The notes beneath the pieces were generated by a model. That model had not been told where the DNA came from. It worked only from the letters and a program-made list of their open reading frames with translations, and ran no database searches. From assembly GCF_023065955.2 (NCBI RefSeq), contig NW_026622897.1, positions 4,097,001 to 4,161,000 on the forward strand: 64,000 nt of DNA. The letters are read 5' to 3'. Positions 12,808 to 23,945 of the stretch are shown piece after piece. The stretch comes from Ursus arctos (taxonomy: Eukaryota; Chordata; Mammalia; Carnivora; Ursidae). The position numbers and the translations under genes are program-made. Each line of letters begins with the position of its first letter. The first letter of the stretch is position 1.

Positions 12808-15800
12808 AAGGAGGAAATACAGACCATGTGAATCAAATAGGCAGGGCAAATGAGAATAAATGGACAGAAAATTTAAAGGCTCAGGAAGCCTATCAACGAC
12901 AAGGCTCAAGTTAACACCCCTATTTCTTTGTTCAGATGTGGCCTTCACAGGGCTACAAATGCTAGGAAATGTTGTTTCTAGGGGAAATACCTTCATGTTA
13001 TAATTTTTTTAAAGAAGCTGTGCCTGGTCCCACTTGGAAGTATTTTTTCCAATTTGATTTTTTTTCCTAAGCAAAAGATGAAGAAAACTGTATAATGAAA
13101 TTTTTGTTCGAACATGTAGTATTTACCCTTTCTGTTTTTAAAACCTAAAACCTACATTCCGAAGCACCCCTCTTATGTTCTGTAGACTCCATAAGCTTTA
13201 AATGTGTATCCTGTGTGTCAACGACATCAGTCATCACTGAGCATTTTGAACAACACTCCCAACTCGGAGCCTCTGTCCTAGCTGGCGACTGATTTCTAGC
13301 AATTCGTGTTTTGTGAGCTCCAGCATTTATTGGTCAGACAGCGTGACTCTTCCCTCCCAGTCACACTTAAAGACTCTTTTCTAGCATACTAACACTACAG
13401 ACTTACTCGTGTCCAGGCCCGTGACACGTCAAGTGTGACACCCAGACCTAGAAATGTGGCCCAGCAATGCACTTTAACTCAGCAGCTCTTACGGATTGCT
13501 TCTCAAGATCAATCTCCTGGGCACCCTTGTGAATATAATGTTGATGAGAACACCAGGTTTTGTCAAGGGAGATAGAAACAGGGAAATAAAGAAGCAGAAA
13601 ATTAAGCCTGAAAAGCAAACAAAAGCCCACAGGAATACAGAAATTTAGGATCAGTATCAGCACGTGTCCAACCATTTGGTAGCATTCCAGGAAGAGGGAA
13701 GAGGGTGAGGGTGGAGGCTGACGGAGTAGGGGAAGATGAAGTTTTGAAATCCTAAACTAAATGTTTAGACTTTTATTTGGAAGGCACAGCGGAGCCAAAC
13801 CCATCATCCCCTTTTTCCTAAAAACAACTCCTTTTCCTAAGACAGGTGGATGTTAACAGCAGATGCAAGTTGTGCGTGTAAGAGACGGTCAGGGAGGAGC
13901 CGTAGAGACAGAGGCAGAGTCAGAATGGGGTGGGGGGTGCGAGGAGAACAGAGGATGTGTGGAAACCCAAGATCTCTGCTCCAGCAGTGATAACCACCTT
14001 TACACTAAGAAGGGGGAAAAAATCATTCTTTGATTCTTGATAAAAATATCTGAAAACAACAGTTGGTAGCACTAAGAATTCTTACAGTAGGAGCAATCTA
14101 TATTTACTTTTACAAATGGAGTTGAACCATTTTCTTTATAAAGGATTTTTTGTTTAAAGTTTTAATTGACCGTTTCTTCAGAAGTATTATACAATGATTA
14201 CACTAACTTGGAATATAAAGAAAGGGGCTCGTTCTGATATTTCAGAATTCTTTCAGACACCTTATTTCTCCGTATCACCCTATGCAAAAATCTAAACATG
14301 CTCTTCTCTGACAAATTTATGAATACATTAGAGTGAATTTGCTCCTAGGAGCAGCAGGACAGCGATGGCATTGGAACTAGAATCTGGGTTTGTTAACTCC
14401 TCGTCAAGCTCAGCCCTACAGTAATAGTAAGGCTACACTAAGATCACTTTCTTTCAATCAAACCCAGATGGAGGTAGGGCATTAACGACAATCAGAATGA
14501 AAGTCGTTCGTACTGTTTGCTTTCTGTTTTACAGATGTCAGTCTTCTTTCAGTGTAATATATAATCAGTCACTGCAGAAGTAAACAATACTTAAATTTAG
14601 CACTGAATTCCACAATAATCTTGCTTAGCTCGAATAGAATGATCATCAATGTGAAATCTGGGTATCAATGTCAATCAACAAACATGTTGAGTGCTGGTGA
14701 CATGCTCTGACAGTCCTCTGAGTGGAGGAGAGGGAGTGGGGATGCGCAGAACAGGGTAACACAGAACTAAAAGGGCAAGAGATACTGACAGGAACACATT
14801 AGCAGCAATGCAAGGCAGCATATAGGAAGACATATGATAAAATCCAAAGGAGTGAATTCTGTAGGGTCAATGTGGAAATGAGGACTGTGGATCTTAGTAC
14901 AAAGGTCAAGAACCACAGAAATAAAGCTCATGCTTATCAATTATAAAATAAAGCAAAACCCCAACCTTTCAAGTAAGTTCCTTAAAGACCCAAGAAACAG
15001 GTAGGATTCCATAGGAGCTGTGTTCCTCTCTCCCTATATGTTAAGCCCTCTATTTTTCTCATGCTTTGTTTGACTCACCAAGTTCTCTGTATGCTGCTGT
15101 ACTTGAGATGTTCTCACAGTGAGAACGAGCACTGAGTTGACATCTGTGGAAGTATTGGTACATGACTGGGAAGACGGGCGCACTAGCTGCTTTGGAGGCC
15201 AGGACTTTCAAATAATTCACTGTACTTTGGTAGGAAACTCTTCACAATGACTTGATCTCTTGACATTTTAAACACGTCTCCTATTTACCGTGCTAAAAAT
15301 GACAAGGACAGCAGCTTCCATGGGGCTTTATTCTTTTCCAGCTAAGCATTTTCGTATTAATAAACTAAATGCAGTTTTAAATTTCAATAATATAAATGAG
15401 AGCACATAAGTAAAGTGATCCAAGCTCCTGTGACATCCAGGATTTAGCAGCCTTTGTATAAATGAACAGTCAAGTGCAATATTCAGACGGTTTCCAATAG
15501 GCCAATCTGAATGCCTACTGGTGGGGCTGTGCAGGGGGTCAGGGGAAACATTTCACACAGCATGCCTGCTGCTGATGAGTCGTGGGGCTGAATAAATGAT
15601 CAACTGTGTATACGGGGATTAGGAATGCATACCCTGATCACCCAGAACCTCTGATCCCCTCTGAAATGCTTTATTAAGTCCAAGTCCCTGGGCTGGCTCT
15701 AAAGCTCTGCCTAACAATCCCTTTCTTCAGCAACTCAGGACCGATAGGGAAGCTTGGATTCTACACAAATCTAAATTAATCCCCAGCTGTAATCCCCAGC

Positions 15801-17272
15801 TGGTTGATATACAACCTGGGGGGTTAGGCAACATGTGTAATAAATATTTGGAAGCCACACTAATCCTAGCTCACCTGCCTGTCACTATTCCTCCTCTCAA
15901 CAAAGATTTTCCTACCAATTGATTTTCACAATGAGAATTCATTGCCGCTTTGGGTCACCGGACGGCCCCCCAGCATGTGGCAGGGAGCTTGATACTTTGA
16001 AGGTCCATGGACCTGCACCATCACTGCTACAAAAATGAAGCCCATCTCTGACTCACTCAGCTCTTGTTTGCATGCCCGTTTCTGCCCGTTTGCAACAAGT
16101 CTGTGCTCTATCCTGTATCTATCCTATAAATGGAATTGAAACTTACTCACGCTGAGGTACCAATGACCTAAATGTAATTTACATTTTTAACACAAGACTC
16201 GCAGTTTTAAAAAGGTAGTGGAATTATAACAGTGACATTTCAGGCAACTTATTCTGGGATTTATTATCTTCTGCAGATGATACTTAAATTGGCTTATATA
16301 AAGTACAGCTTGGTCCTCTAGAGCCTAAGGTCAGAATTCAGCCTTTTATTCTTCTGTACACTTCTCTATACTTTTCTCCAATTATATACGCTGATGTCAT
16401 TGGGAATTAGGGTGGTCTTCATGGCTATTTGCTATGTGCATTGCCCATACTGATCTAGACTACAGAATTAGGGAAGATACTCAATCATTCCAGTCTCTCC
16501 ACCTTCATGCCGTCTTTGGTCAGTGAGCTCAGCAGTCGGCCAGGCCGCACTTAGTTACTAAACACCTTCTATGAGCTGGGTGCTGAGCCAGAGCACTCCT
16601 GCTTCTGATCATATTCGTTATGGGGCAGGAGAAGACTGAGAGAGAAAGAAGAATTTTTATTTTTGCTGAAGATGTCTTTCCATAAAGTGGTCTGTTTTTG
16701 TTTTGTTTTAGCTGAGTTGACACTGTGGACAAACCCATAGACATCGCTAACCTTGCTGAAATGAATACAGCTAGCTGTAGCGTCGGAAAGGGACCAAGCA
16801 GTACATGTGGTTCTCTAAGAGCTGCCTGTATGAAGTCATCACGTGAGATTGGAAAATCTTTGTTTCAACAACCAAAAGGGCCAGTGCGACGTGCAGAGCT
16901 CTGAGACAGTCTAGCAGAGGGCTCACTAGCTTGTCCACTAAGTGCTGGGCTACCAAAAGATGCTGTAAGACCAAGGCGAGAAGAAGTAGGATATGCTGCA
17001 TCTTTCAGAGCACAGGGCCAGAAGGACTGTCTGGAAAGTGACCTTTTAAAGATTTTGGATGTCTGAAATGTCTTTAGTTCACTCTCAGCTTGATTGGTTT
17101 CATTAGGCATTAAATTCCTGTTTGTTTGGAAATTATTTTCCCCTCAGAATTTGCTGCTAGAAATTCAGATATCATTCTGTTTTCTACTCCAGTGGATACA
17201 GTTTTTTCTCCTTGTATGTCCATCAGTCTGTCTCTGGTGTTAGGAAAATTGATGACAATATATCTCAATGAA
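12808..17272. other. Intron stretch without recent repeats
   Basis: There are no SINEC or LINE-1 copies here. Weak traces of ancient repeats are possible: MER20-like near 13430-13500 and MIR-like near 14340-14450. A moderately complex stretch at 15440-15990 contains a 13-bp tandem repeat (AATCCCCAGCTGT type near 15779-15805). A region at 16771-17110 has two overlapping minus-strand open frames of unknown origin, discussed as a finding. Confidence 0.5.
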
Positions 17273-17513
17273 TCTTTTTCTCTTTTTTATATTGAAGTAC
17301 AGTTAACACACGATGTAACGGTTTCCGATGTACAGCACAGTGACTGGACAACTGTACGGTTAGGCAATATTCACCGCAAGTGCGGCTACCATCTGTCAGC
17401 ACACAATCCTATTACAGTACCATCGACTACATTCCCTGTACTGTACTTTTACTCCCATGACTTATTCCATAAGCGGAGGTCTGTACCACCCACTCCCCTT
17501 TATCCCCATTTTT

Positions 17514-17698
17514 AGAAAAGACTATTTATTTATTTGAGAGAGAGAGAGAGAGCATGAGCAGGGGGCGGGTAGAGGCAGAGGGAGAAGCAGGTTCCCCGCT
17601 GAGCGAGGAGCCCCATGCGGGACTGGATCCCAGGACCCTGAGACCATGACCTGAGCCAAAGGCAGCCGCTTAACCAACTGAGCCACCCAGGCGCCCCC
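17514..17698 (-). mobile_element. SINEC (Can-SINE), minus strand
   Basis: It shows the reverse-complement SINEC order: 'TTTATTTATTTGAGAGAG', a purine-rich body, 'GGATCCCAGGACCCTGAG', then 'TGAGCCACCCAGGCGCCCC'. It lies inside the 3' part of the minus-strand L1 and is therefore younger than it. The flanks 'CCCCATTTTT' (17504-17513) and 'CCCCTTTTTT' (17702-17711) may be an imperfect target duplication. Confidence 0.92.
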
Positions 17699-18424
17699 CT
17701 TCCCCTTTTTTGCCCACCCTCTCCTCTATGGCAACCACCAGATGGTTCTCTGTATTTATGGGTCTGTTTCTGCTTTTCATCTTTATTCATGTGTTAGATT
17801 CCACATACAAGTGAAATCATATGGTATATTGTCTTTCTGACTGACTTCACTTGGGATAATACCCTCTAGGTCCACTCATGTTGTTGCAAATGGCAAGATC
17901 TCATTCCTTTTTACTGCTGAGTCATAGTGGGGTGTTTATATATGCCGTATATTTTTTACTGTTCATATGGATACTTAGGGTGCTTCCATAACTTGGCTAT
18001 TGTAAATAATGCTGCAAAAATCTACGGGGTTTCTTTGGGTAAATACCCAATAGTGGAATTACTGGATCGTATAGTATTTCTAATTTTAACTCTTTGAGGA
18101 CCCTCCATACTGTTTTCCGCAGTGGCTGCGCCAGTTTGCATTCCCAGCAGCAGTGTAAGGGGTTCTTTCATAGCCGTCCTCATCAACTCTTAGCTCAAGT
18201 GTTAGGTAATAACTCATTGTCGTTCTGATTTGTGTTTTCTGGATGATGATGAGTGATGTTCATCTTCTCGTGTCTGTTGGCCATCTGTATTTTTCTTAAA
18301 GTATCAGATCAGGTCCTCTGCCCAATTTTAATCAGACTATTTTTCTGGTGTTAGGTTGATGAAGTTCTGTATATATGTTGGATATTAACCCCTTACCGGA
18401 TATATCATTTGCAAATAGCTTCTC

Positions 18425-19043
18425 TCATTCAGCAGGTGGCCTTTTTGTTTTGTTGATGGTTTCCTTTGCTGTGCAAAAGGTTTTTATTTTGGTGTCATCC
18501 CTATAGTTTATTTTTGCTTTTGTTTGCCTTGCTTGAACAGACAGATCTAGAAAAATGTTGCTAAGGGTGATGTCAAAGACGTTACTGCCTATGTTTTCAT
18601 CTAAGAGTTTTATGGTTTCAGGTCTCACATTGAGGTCTCTATTCCATTTTGATTTTATTTTTGTTCATGGTGTCAGAAAATGGTCCAGTTTCCCCAATAC
18701 AGTTTGTTGAAGAGACGATCTTTTCCCCATTATATATTCAACTGACCATGTAAGTGTGGGTTTATTTCTAGGCTCTCTATTCTGTTGATCTCTGTGTCTC
18801 TTTTTGTGCCGGTACCATACAGATCTTATTAGTGTAGCTTTGTACTGTATCTCGAAATCTGGGATTGTGATAACTCCAGCTTTGTTCTTCTTTCTCAAAA
18901 TTGCTTTGGCTATTCAGAGCCTTTTGTGATTCCATACAAATTTTCAGAGTTATTTGCCTAGTTATTTGGAAAATGCTGTCGGTATTTCTATAGACATCAA
19001 CCGAGTCTAGAGATTGCTTTATATAGTATGGACGTTTCAACAA
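18425..19043 (-). pseudogene. Broken L1 ORF2 C-terminal fragments
   Basis: Minus-strand frames at 18425-18628, 18665-18898 and 18777-19043 carry ORF2 C-terminal phrases such as [25 protein letters not shown] and NKAGVITIPDFEIQYKA. They sit in different frames with stops between, so the protein is dead. They fix the orientation of this L1. Confidence 0.85.
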
Positions 19044-22000
19044 TATTTATTCTTCCAATCCAAAGCATTGTATGTCTTGCCATTCCCTTGTGTCCTCTGC
19101 AGTTACTTTCATCAATCTTTGATCATTGTTGGGTACAGGTCTTTAAACCCTTTGGTTCAATTTATTCCTAGGTATCTTATTCTTTTTGGTGCCACTGTAA
19201 ATGAATTGTTTTCTTAATTTCTCTCTCTACTACTTCATTATTAGTGTATAAAAATGCAACAAGATTTCTCAACTTTGTATCTGACATTATTAAATTTATT
19301 ACCTCTAACACTTTTTTGGTGGTGTCTTTAGTGTTTTCCATATTTTCTATATATCATGCCATCTGCAAATACTGACAGTTTTATTCCTTCCTTGTCTAAT
19401 TGCTGTGACTAGAACTTCCAGTACAATGTTGAATAAATGCAGTGAGAATGGACGTCTTTGTCTTATTCCTGGTCCTAGAGGAAAGGCTCTGAGGTTTTCA
19501 CCATTGAGTAAATGCTATTTATGCATTTGTTATACATGGCCTTCACTAGGTATGCTCCCTCTAAAAATCCACTTTTTTGAGAGTTTTTGTCATGAAAGCA
19601 TGCTGCATTTGTCAAATGATTTTTCTACAGTTACTAACATGAGCATATGATTTTTATTCATTTTATTACCATAGTTTATTGATTTGCAGATTCTAAATCA
19701 TCCTTGCACCCCAGAATAAATCTTATTTGATTGTGGTGAATGATCCACTTAATGTATTGTTGAATGCAGTTTGCTGGTATTTTGTTGAGGATTTTTGCAT
19801 CTGTCTTCATCAGGGATATCGGCCTATAATTCTTTTTTTTTTTTTTTGTGGTGTCCTTTTTTGGTTTTGCCGGCCTAATAAAATGTGTTTGGAAGATTTT
19901 GTCTTACATTTTGTGGAATAGCTGAAGAGAATTGGTATTATTTCTTCTTAAGTAATAGGTAGAATTCACCTGAGGATACATCTGGTCCTGGACTTCAGCT
20001 TTTTGGTAGTTTTTTGATAGTTTTTTGATTACCAAATCAATTTTGTTAATTGTTCTATTCAGATTTTCTCTTTCTTCCTGATTCCATTTAGAAGATTGAA
20101 TGTTCCTAGAAATTTATCCATTTTTTGAAATTGTCCAATTTGTTAGCATATAATTTTTCATAGTACTCTCTTATAATCCTTTGTATTTCTGTGATATAGG
20201 TTCTTTTCCACATTTTAGATTTATTTGGTTCCTCTCCCTTTTCTTCTTGAGGAGATTAGCTGAAGCTTTATTAATTTTGATAATTTTGCCTTCCCAAAGA
20301 ACCAACTCCTGTTTTCATTGATCTTTGCTATTGTTCTTTAGTCTTATTTCTCTGATTTCCACTCTGGTCTTTCATTTACTTTCTTCTACTGACTTTGGGC
20401 TTTGTTTATTCTTTCTATAGTTTCTTTAGGTGTGAGCTTAGATTATTTGAGATTTTTCTTCTTTCTTGAGGTAGGCCCGTATCACTATTAATTTCCCTGT
20501 TAGAACTGCTTGGACTTCATCCCAGAGATTTTGCACCCTTGTATTTTCATTTTGCCTCCTTGTATTTTTTTTCTTTTTTTTTTAAATTTCCTCTTGGGTT
20601 TTTTGCTGACAAATTGGTTACTGAATAATGTGTTGTTTACCCTCCACATATAGGCCTTTTTTCCAGTTTTTTCTTATGATTATGGTCAGAAAAGGTTGCC
20701 TGGTATGATTCCAGTCTTCTTAAATTTATTGAGAGGTGTTTTCTTGCCTAACATGTGATCTATCCTGGAGAATGGTCCATGTGCACTTGAAAACAATATA
20801 TATTCTGTTGGTTTTGGATGGGATGTTCTGGATATATGTTAAGACCATCTGGTCGAATGCATCATTCAAAGACACTGTTTCCTCAGTGATTCTTTGCCTG
20901 GATGATCTAACCACTGATGTAAGTGAGGTATTAAAATCTCCTACTATTACTGCATTATGGTCAATTTCTCTGTTTATATATGTTAATATTTGCTTTATGT
21001 ATTTAGGTGCTCCAACGCTGGGTTCATAGATATTTATAATTGTTTTATCTCCTTATGGGGTTGATCCCTTTATCGTTATGTGGTACTTTGTCTCTTGTCA
21101 CAGTCTTTGTTTAAAGTCTGTTTTGTTGGACAGAAGTTTTGCTTCCCAGACTTTTTTTCCGCTTCCATCTGCATGAAATTCTTTTACCATCCCTTCACTT
21201 TCAGTCTGTAGGTCTTTAGGTCTGAAGTGAGTCTGTTGTAGGCAGCATATAGATGTAGATGGGTCTTGTATTTACATCCATTCTATCACCTTGTGTGTTT
21301 TGATTAGAGCATTTAGACCATTTACGTTTAAAGTAATGATTGATAATTGTGTACTTATTGGCTTGTTGTTGTTGTTACTGTTCCTTCTCTTTCCTTGTGA
21401 GTGATGGCTTCTTCAGTGTTATGCGTGGCTATTTTTTGTGTCCACTATAGGTTTTTGCTTTGTGGTTACCATGAGGTCGTATATGACATCCCAAACAGTC
21501 TATTAGCTTGATGCTCAGTTAAGTTTGAACACATTCCAAAAGAATTTCATTTTTACTACCAGACTTCACATTTTGTGTATATGTTGTGCTATTTTACATC
21601 TCATTTTGTGAGTCCTCTTAATTTTTTGATGTAACTGATTTTACTACTTTCATGTTTAACCTTCATACTAGCTTCATAAGGGATTACAGTTCTTTCCATT
21701 CAGAATTTTCTTATTTCTAATTATGGCCTTTTCTTTTCCACTTTAGTAAGTCCCTTTAATATTTCTGCTAAGGCATGTTTAGTGATTGAGTCCTTTAATT
21801 TTTGTTTGTCTGGGAAACTCTTTCTCTTTTCACTCTGAATGGTAATCTTGCTGTGTAGAACATTCTTGGTTGCAGGTGTTTTTCTCTGCAATGCTGTAAA
21901 TACATCCTGCCACTCCCTGCCTGCCTGCAAAGATTCTGCTGAAAAATCAGATGATGGGCCTAAAGAGTTTTCACAGTACACAACTAGTTGCTTTTCCATC

Positions 22001-22559
22001 TTTAATCTTTGACATTTTAGTGTTTCATGGTGTGGTCCCCCTTGGTTCACTTTGTTCAGAACTCTCTGTGCTTCCTAAACCTAGGTGTAAATTAAAGAAG
22101 CTTTCTGCTCCTTTCTCTTTCTGTGACCCTCTATAATGCAAACATTTTTTCACTGCAAAAGATCCTTACCTTTCCTCATTTTTTAAAAATTCTTTTTCTC
22201 TTTTTGCTGTTCAGCTCGGGTGCTTTCCATTACCTTGTCTTCCAGATTGCTGATCCCTTCTTCTGCACCCTCTGACACACCACCGATTTGTTCTGGTATA
22301 CTTTTTATTTCAGTTATTGTATTTGTCAACGCTGTCTCTTTTTTATATTTTCTCTTGGTTGGAGTTCTCATTGAGTTTATCCACTCTTCCCTCCAGTAAG
22401 CATCTTTATGAACACCACTTTGGACTCTCTTCTCTGGTAGGTGGCTTAGCTCTGTTTCATTTAGTTATTTTTCTGAGATTTTGCCTTATTGTTTCATTGG
22501 GAGCATATTCCTCTGTCTCTTCATTTTTCTTGGCTGTGTTTGGTTCTATGAATTAGGTT

Positions 22560-23945
22560 GAACACCTAAATTTGAAGAATGATCTTTATATAGTCATCTC
22601 CTGTGTACACTGTGTGTGCCTGGTGACTTTGGCTAGCTGGTTGGAACTGTGGCTGTCATGCCCTGGGAGCTCCAGGGCATTCTGAGTTGGGGCCACACTA
22701 GCGGAGTGGCTGAAGTTGGATGCAGGCTGGGGAGGTCCTAGGGCTCTCTGCACAAAGGGCATGCCGGCCAGACAGGTAAAGCTGAAGTGGGTGCAAGCCA
22801 GGGAGTCCCAGTGCTCTCTGTACGAAGGGAATCTGGCAGGACAGCTGATGTGGGCATTGCCCGGGGAGGACAGGTGAAGCTGAAGTGAGTACAAGCCAAG
22901 AGTCCTGGAGTGCCCTGCCCCAGGGGCACCCTGGTGGGCTAGCTAGAGCCCAGACAGGTGTGGGCTGGTGGTTGGAGTGCTTTGCACAGGGGGCGCCCTG
23001 TTGGAACAGCTGGATCAGAGGCAGGTGTGTGGGTGGGAAGCTCCTGGGGCACTCCATGCAGGGGCCCTCTGGCTGGAGCCCAAACAGGCATGCATGAGGG
23101 GTTCTGGGGTACTCTGGAGCCAAAGTGGTGTGTACCTGGAGCGTTATAGGCTGCTTTGCATCTCTGTCATCTTGGGGAGATGGCTGGACCGGGGGGGGGG
23201 GGGGTCCTGTTGTGCGCCAGGTGGGGGCTGCCTACGTAAAACAGGTGAGGCTAGTGTGGACTTGATGCCCAGGAGTGTCTGAGGTGGTAGGCTGGCGAGG
23301 AGGCCTGGACAGTGCTCCAGTCTTTGCTGTCAAGCTGTGTAGGGAATAGGAATGTAAATTATGGTACTTGCCAGCTCCTTCCACCTGAAGAGAGTTCCAG
23401 CAGCTCCCCTGGCATTTGGCAGTGCTCTAGGGCTGGATCCTTTATATTCTAGTTGTTCTCTGAAACATGCCTCAGAACATCTGCGGCTGGTGAGGGGTAG
23501 GGATCCAGCTCTCAGTGGGGCAGCAGGTTGGCTATTAACGCCCAGACTGTCCTGTCCACATGGTCAAGCTGGAGAGGGAATGAAAACAGTGGCCCTCACC
23601 AGACCTGTAACCCGGAGAGAGTTCCAGCAGCGGCTCCAGCATATGGCAGGTTTCCGGGGTGGGTTCTGGCTCCTTTATATTCTAGGTTACCTTCTTCTCT
23701 ACTGTTCCTCCCCACTGCAGGTTGTGGTGTTGGGGGCAGAGAATCCCTTCCTTGCCGAGTCTCTGTCTCTCATGCCATTCTCTCAGGTGGTCCATCTTCT
23801 GTGGCGCAGGTGCTGGTCAGCCGGCCCTCAGGTCTTCAGGCGGAACCGCTCTATCACTTGACGCAGGTTTGGTGCGTCCGTGCGGGAGGCGAGGCACGGT
23901 CTTCCTGCATCGCCATCTTGGTCCACAATGCCCATCAGTGCACCT
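22560..23945 (-). repeat. GC-rich, internally repeated L1 5' UTR
   Basis: This is the 5' UTR of the minus-strand L1. A segment starting AGAGTTCCAGCAG and ending near CCTTTATATTCTAG occurs twice, at 23391-23453 and 23618-23686, a period of about 227 bp. Upstream on the plus strand (22690-23120) there is a looser repeat with phrases like 'GTGCTCTCTG', 'GGGCACTC' and 'AGCTGAAGTG'. A run of 14 G occurs at 23191-23204. The long open frames here reflect GC-richness, not genes. Confidence 0.7.

Larger units (their letters stand above)
17273..23945 (-). mobile_element. LINE-1, near full length, minus strand (same sense as GUCY1A2)
   Basis: On the minus strand it reads 5' to 3' from about 23945 to 17273. 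It opens with 'CCAAGATGGCGATGCAGG', a typical L1 5' start, followed by a GC-rich 5' UTR of about 1.4 kb (22560-23945), then broken ORF1/ORF2 and a 3' end close to 'ACTGTACTTCAATATAAAAAA'. At about 6.5 kb of L1 sequence it is near family full length. The reading frames are shattered. A SINEC (17514-17698) sits in its 3' part. It lies inside the GUCY1A2 intron in the transcribed orientation. Outer edges are approximate because I found no convincing target-site duplication. Confidence 0.85.

Noticed and set aside
12806..12996. Upstream extension of the GUCY1A2 last-exon frame to an ATG at 12996
   Set aside because: A good acceptor AG at 12806-12807 and phase-matching with the previous exon show that this part is intron.
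17218..23940. CCATCAGT on both sides of the minus-strand L1 as its target duplication
   Set aside because: The left copy lies about 50 bases outside the apparent A-tail end, so it is probably chance.
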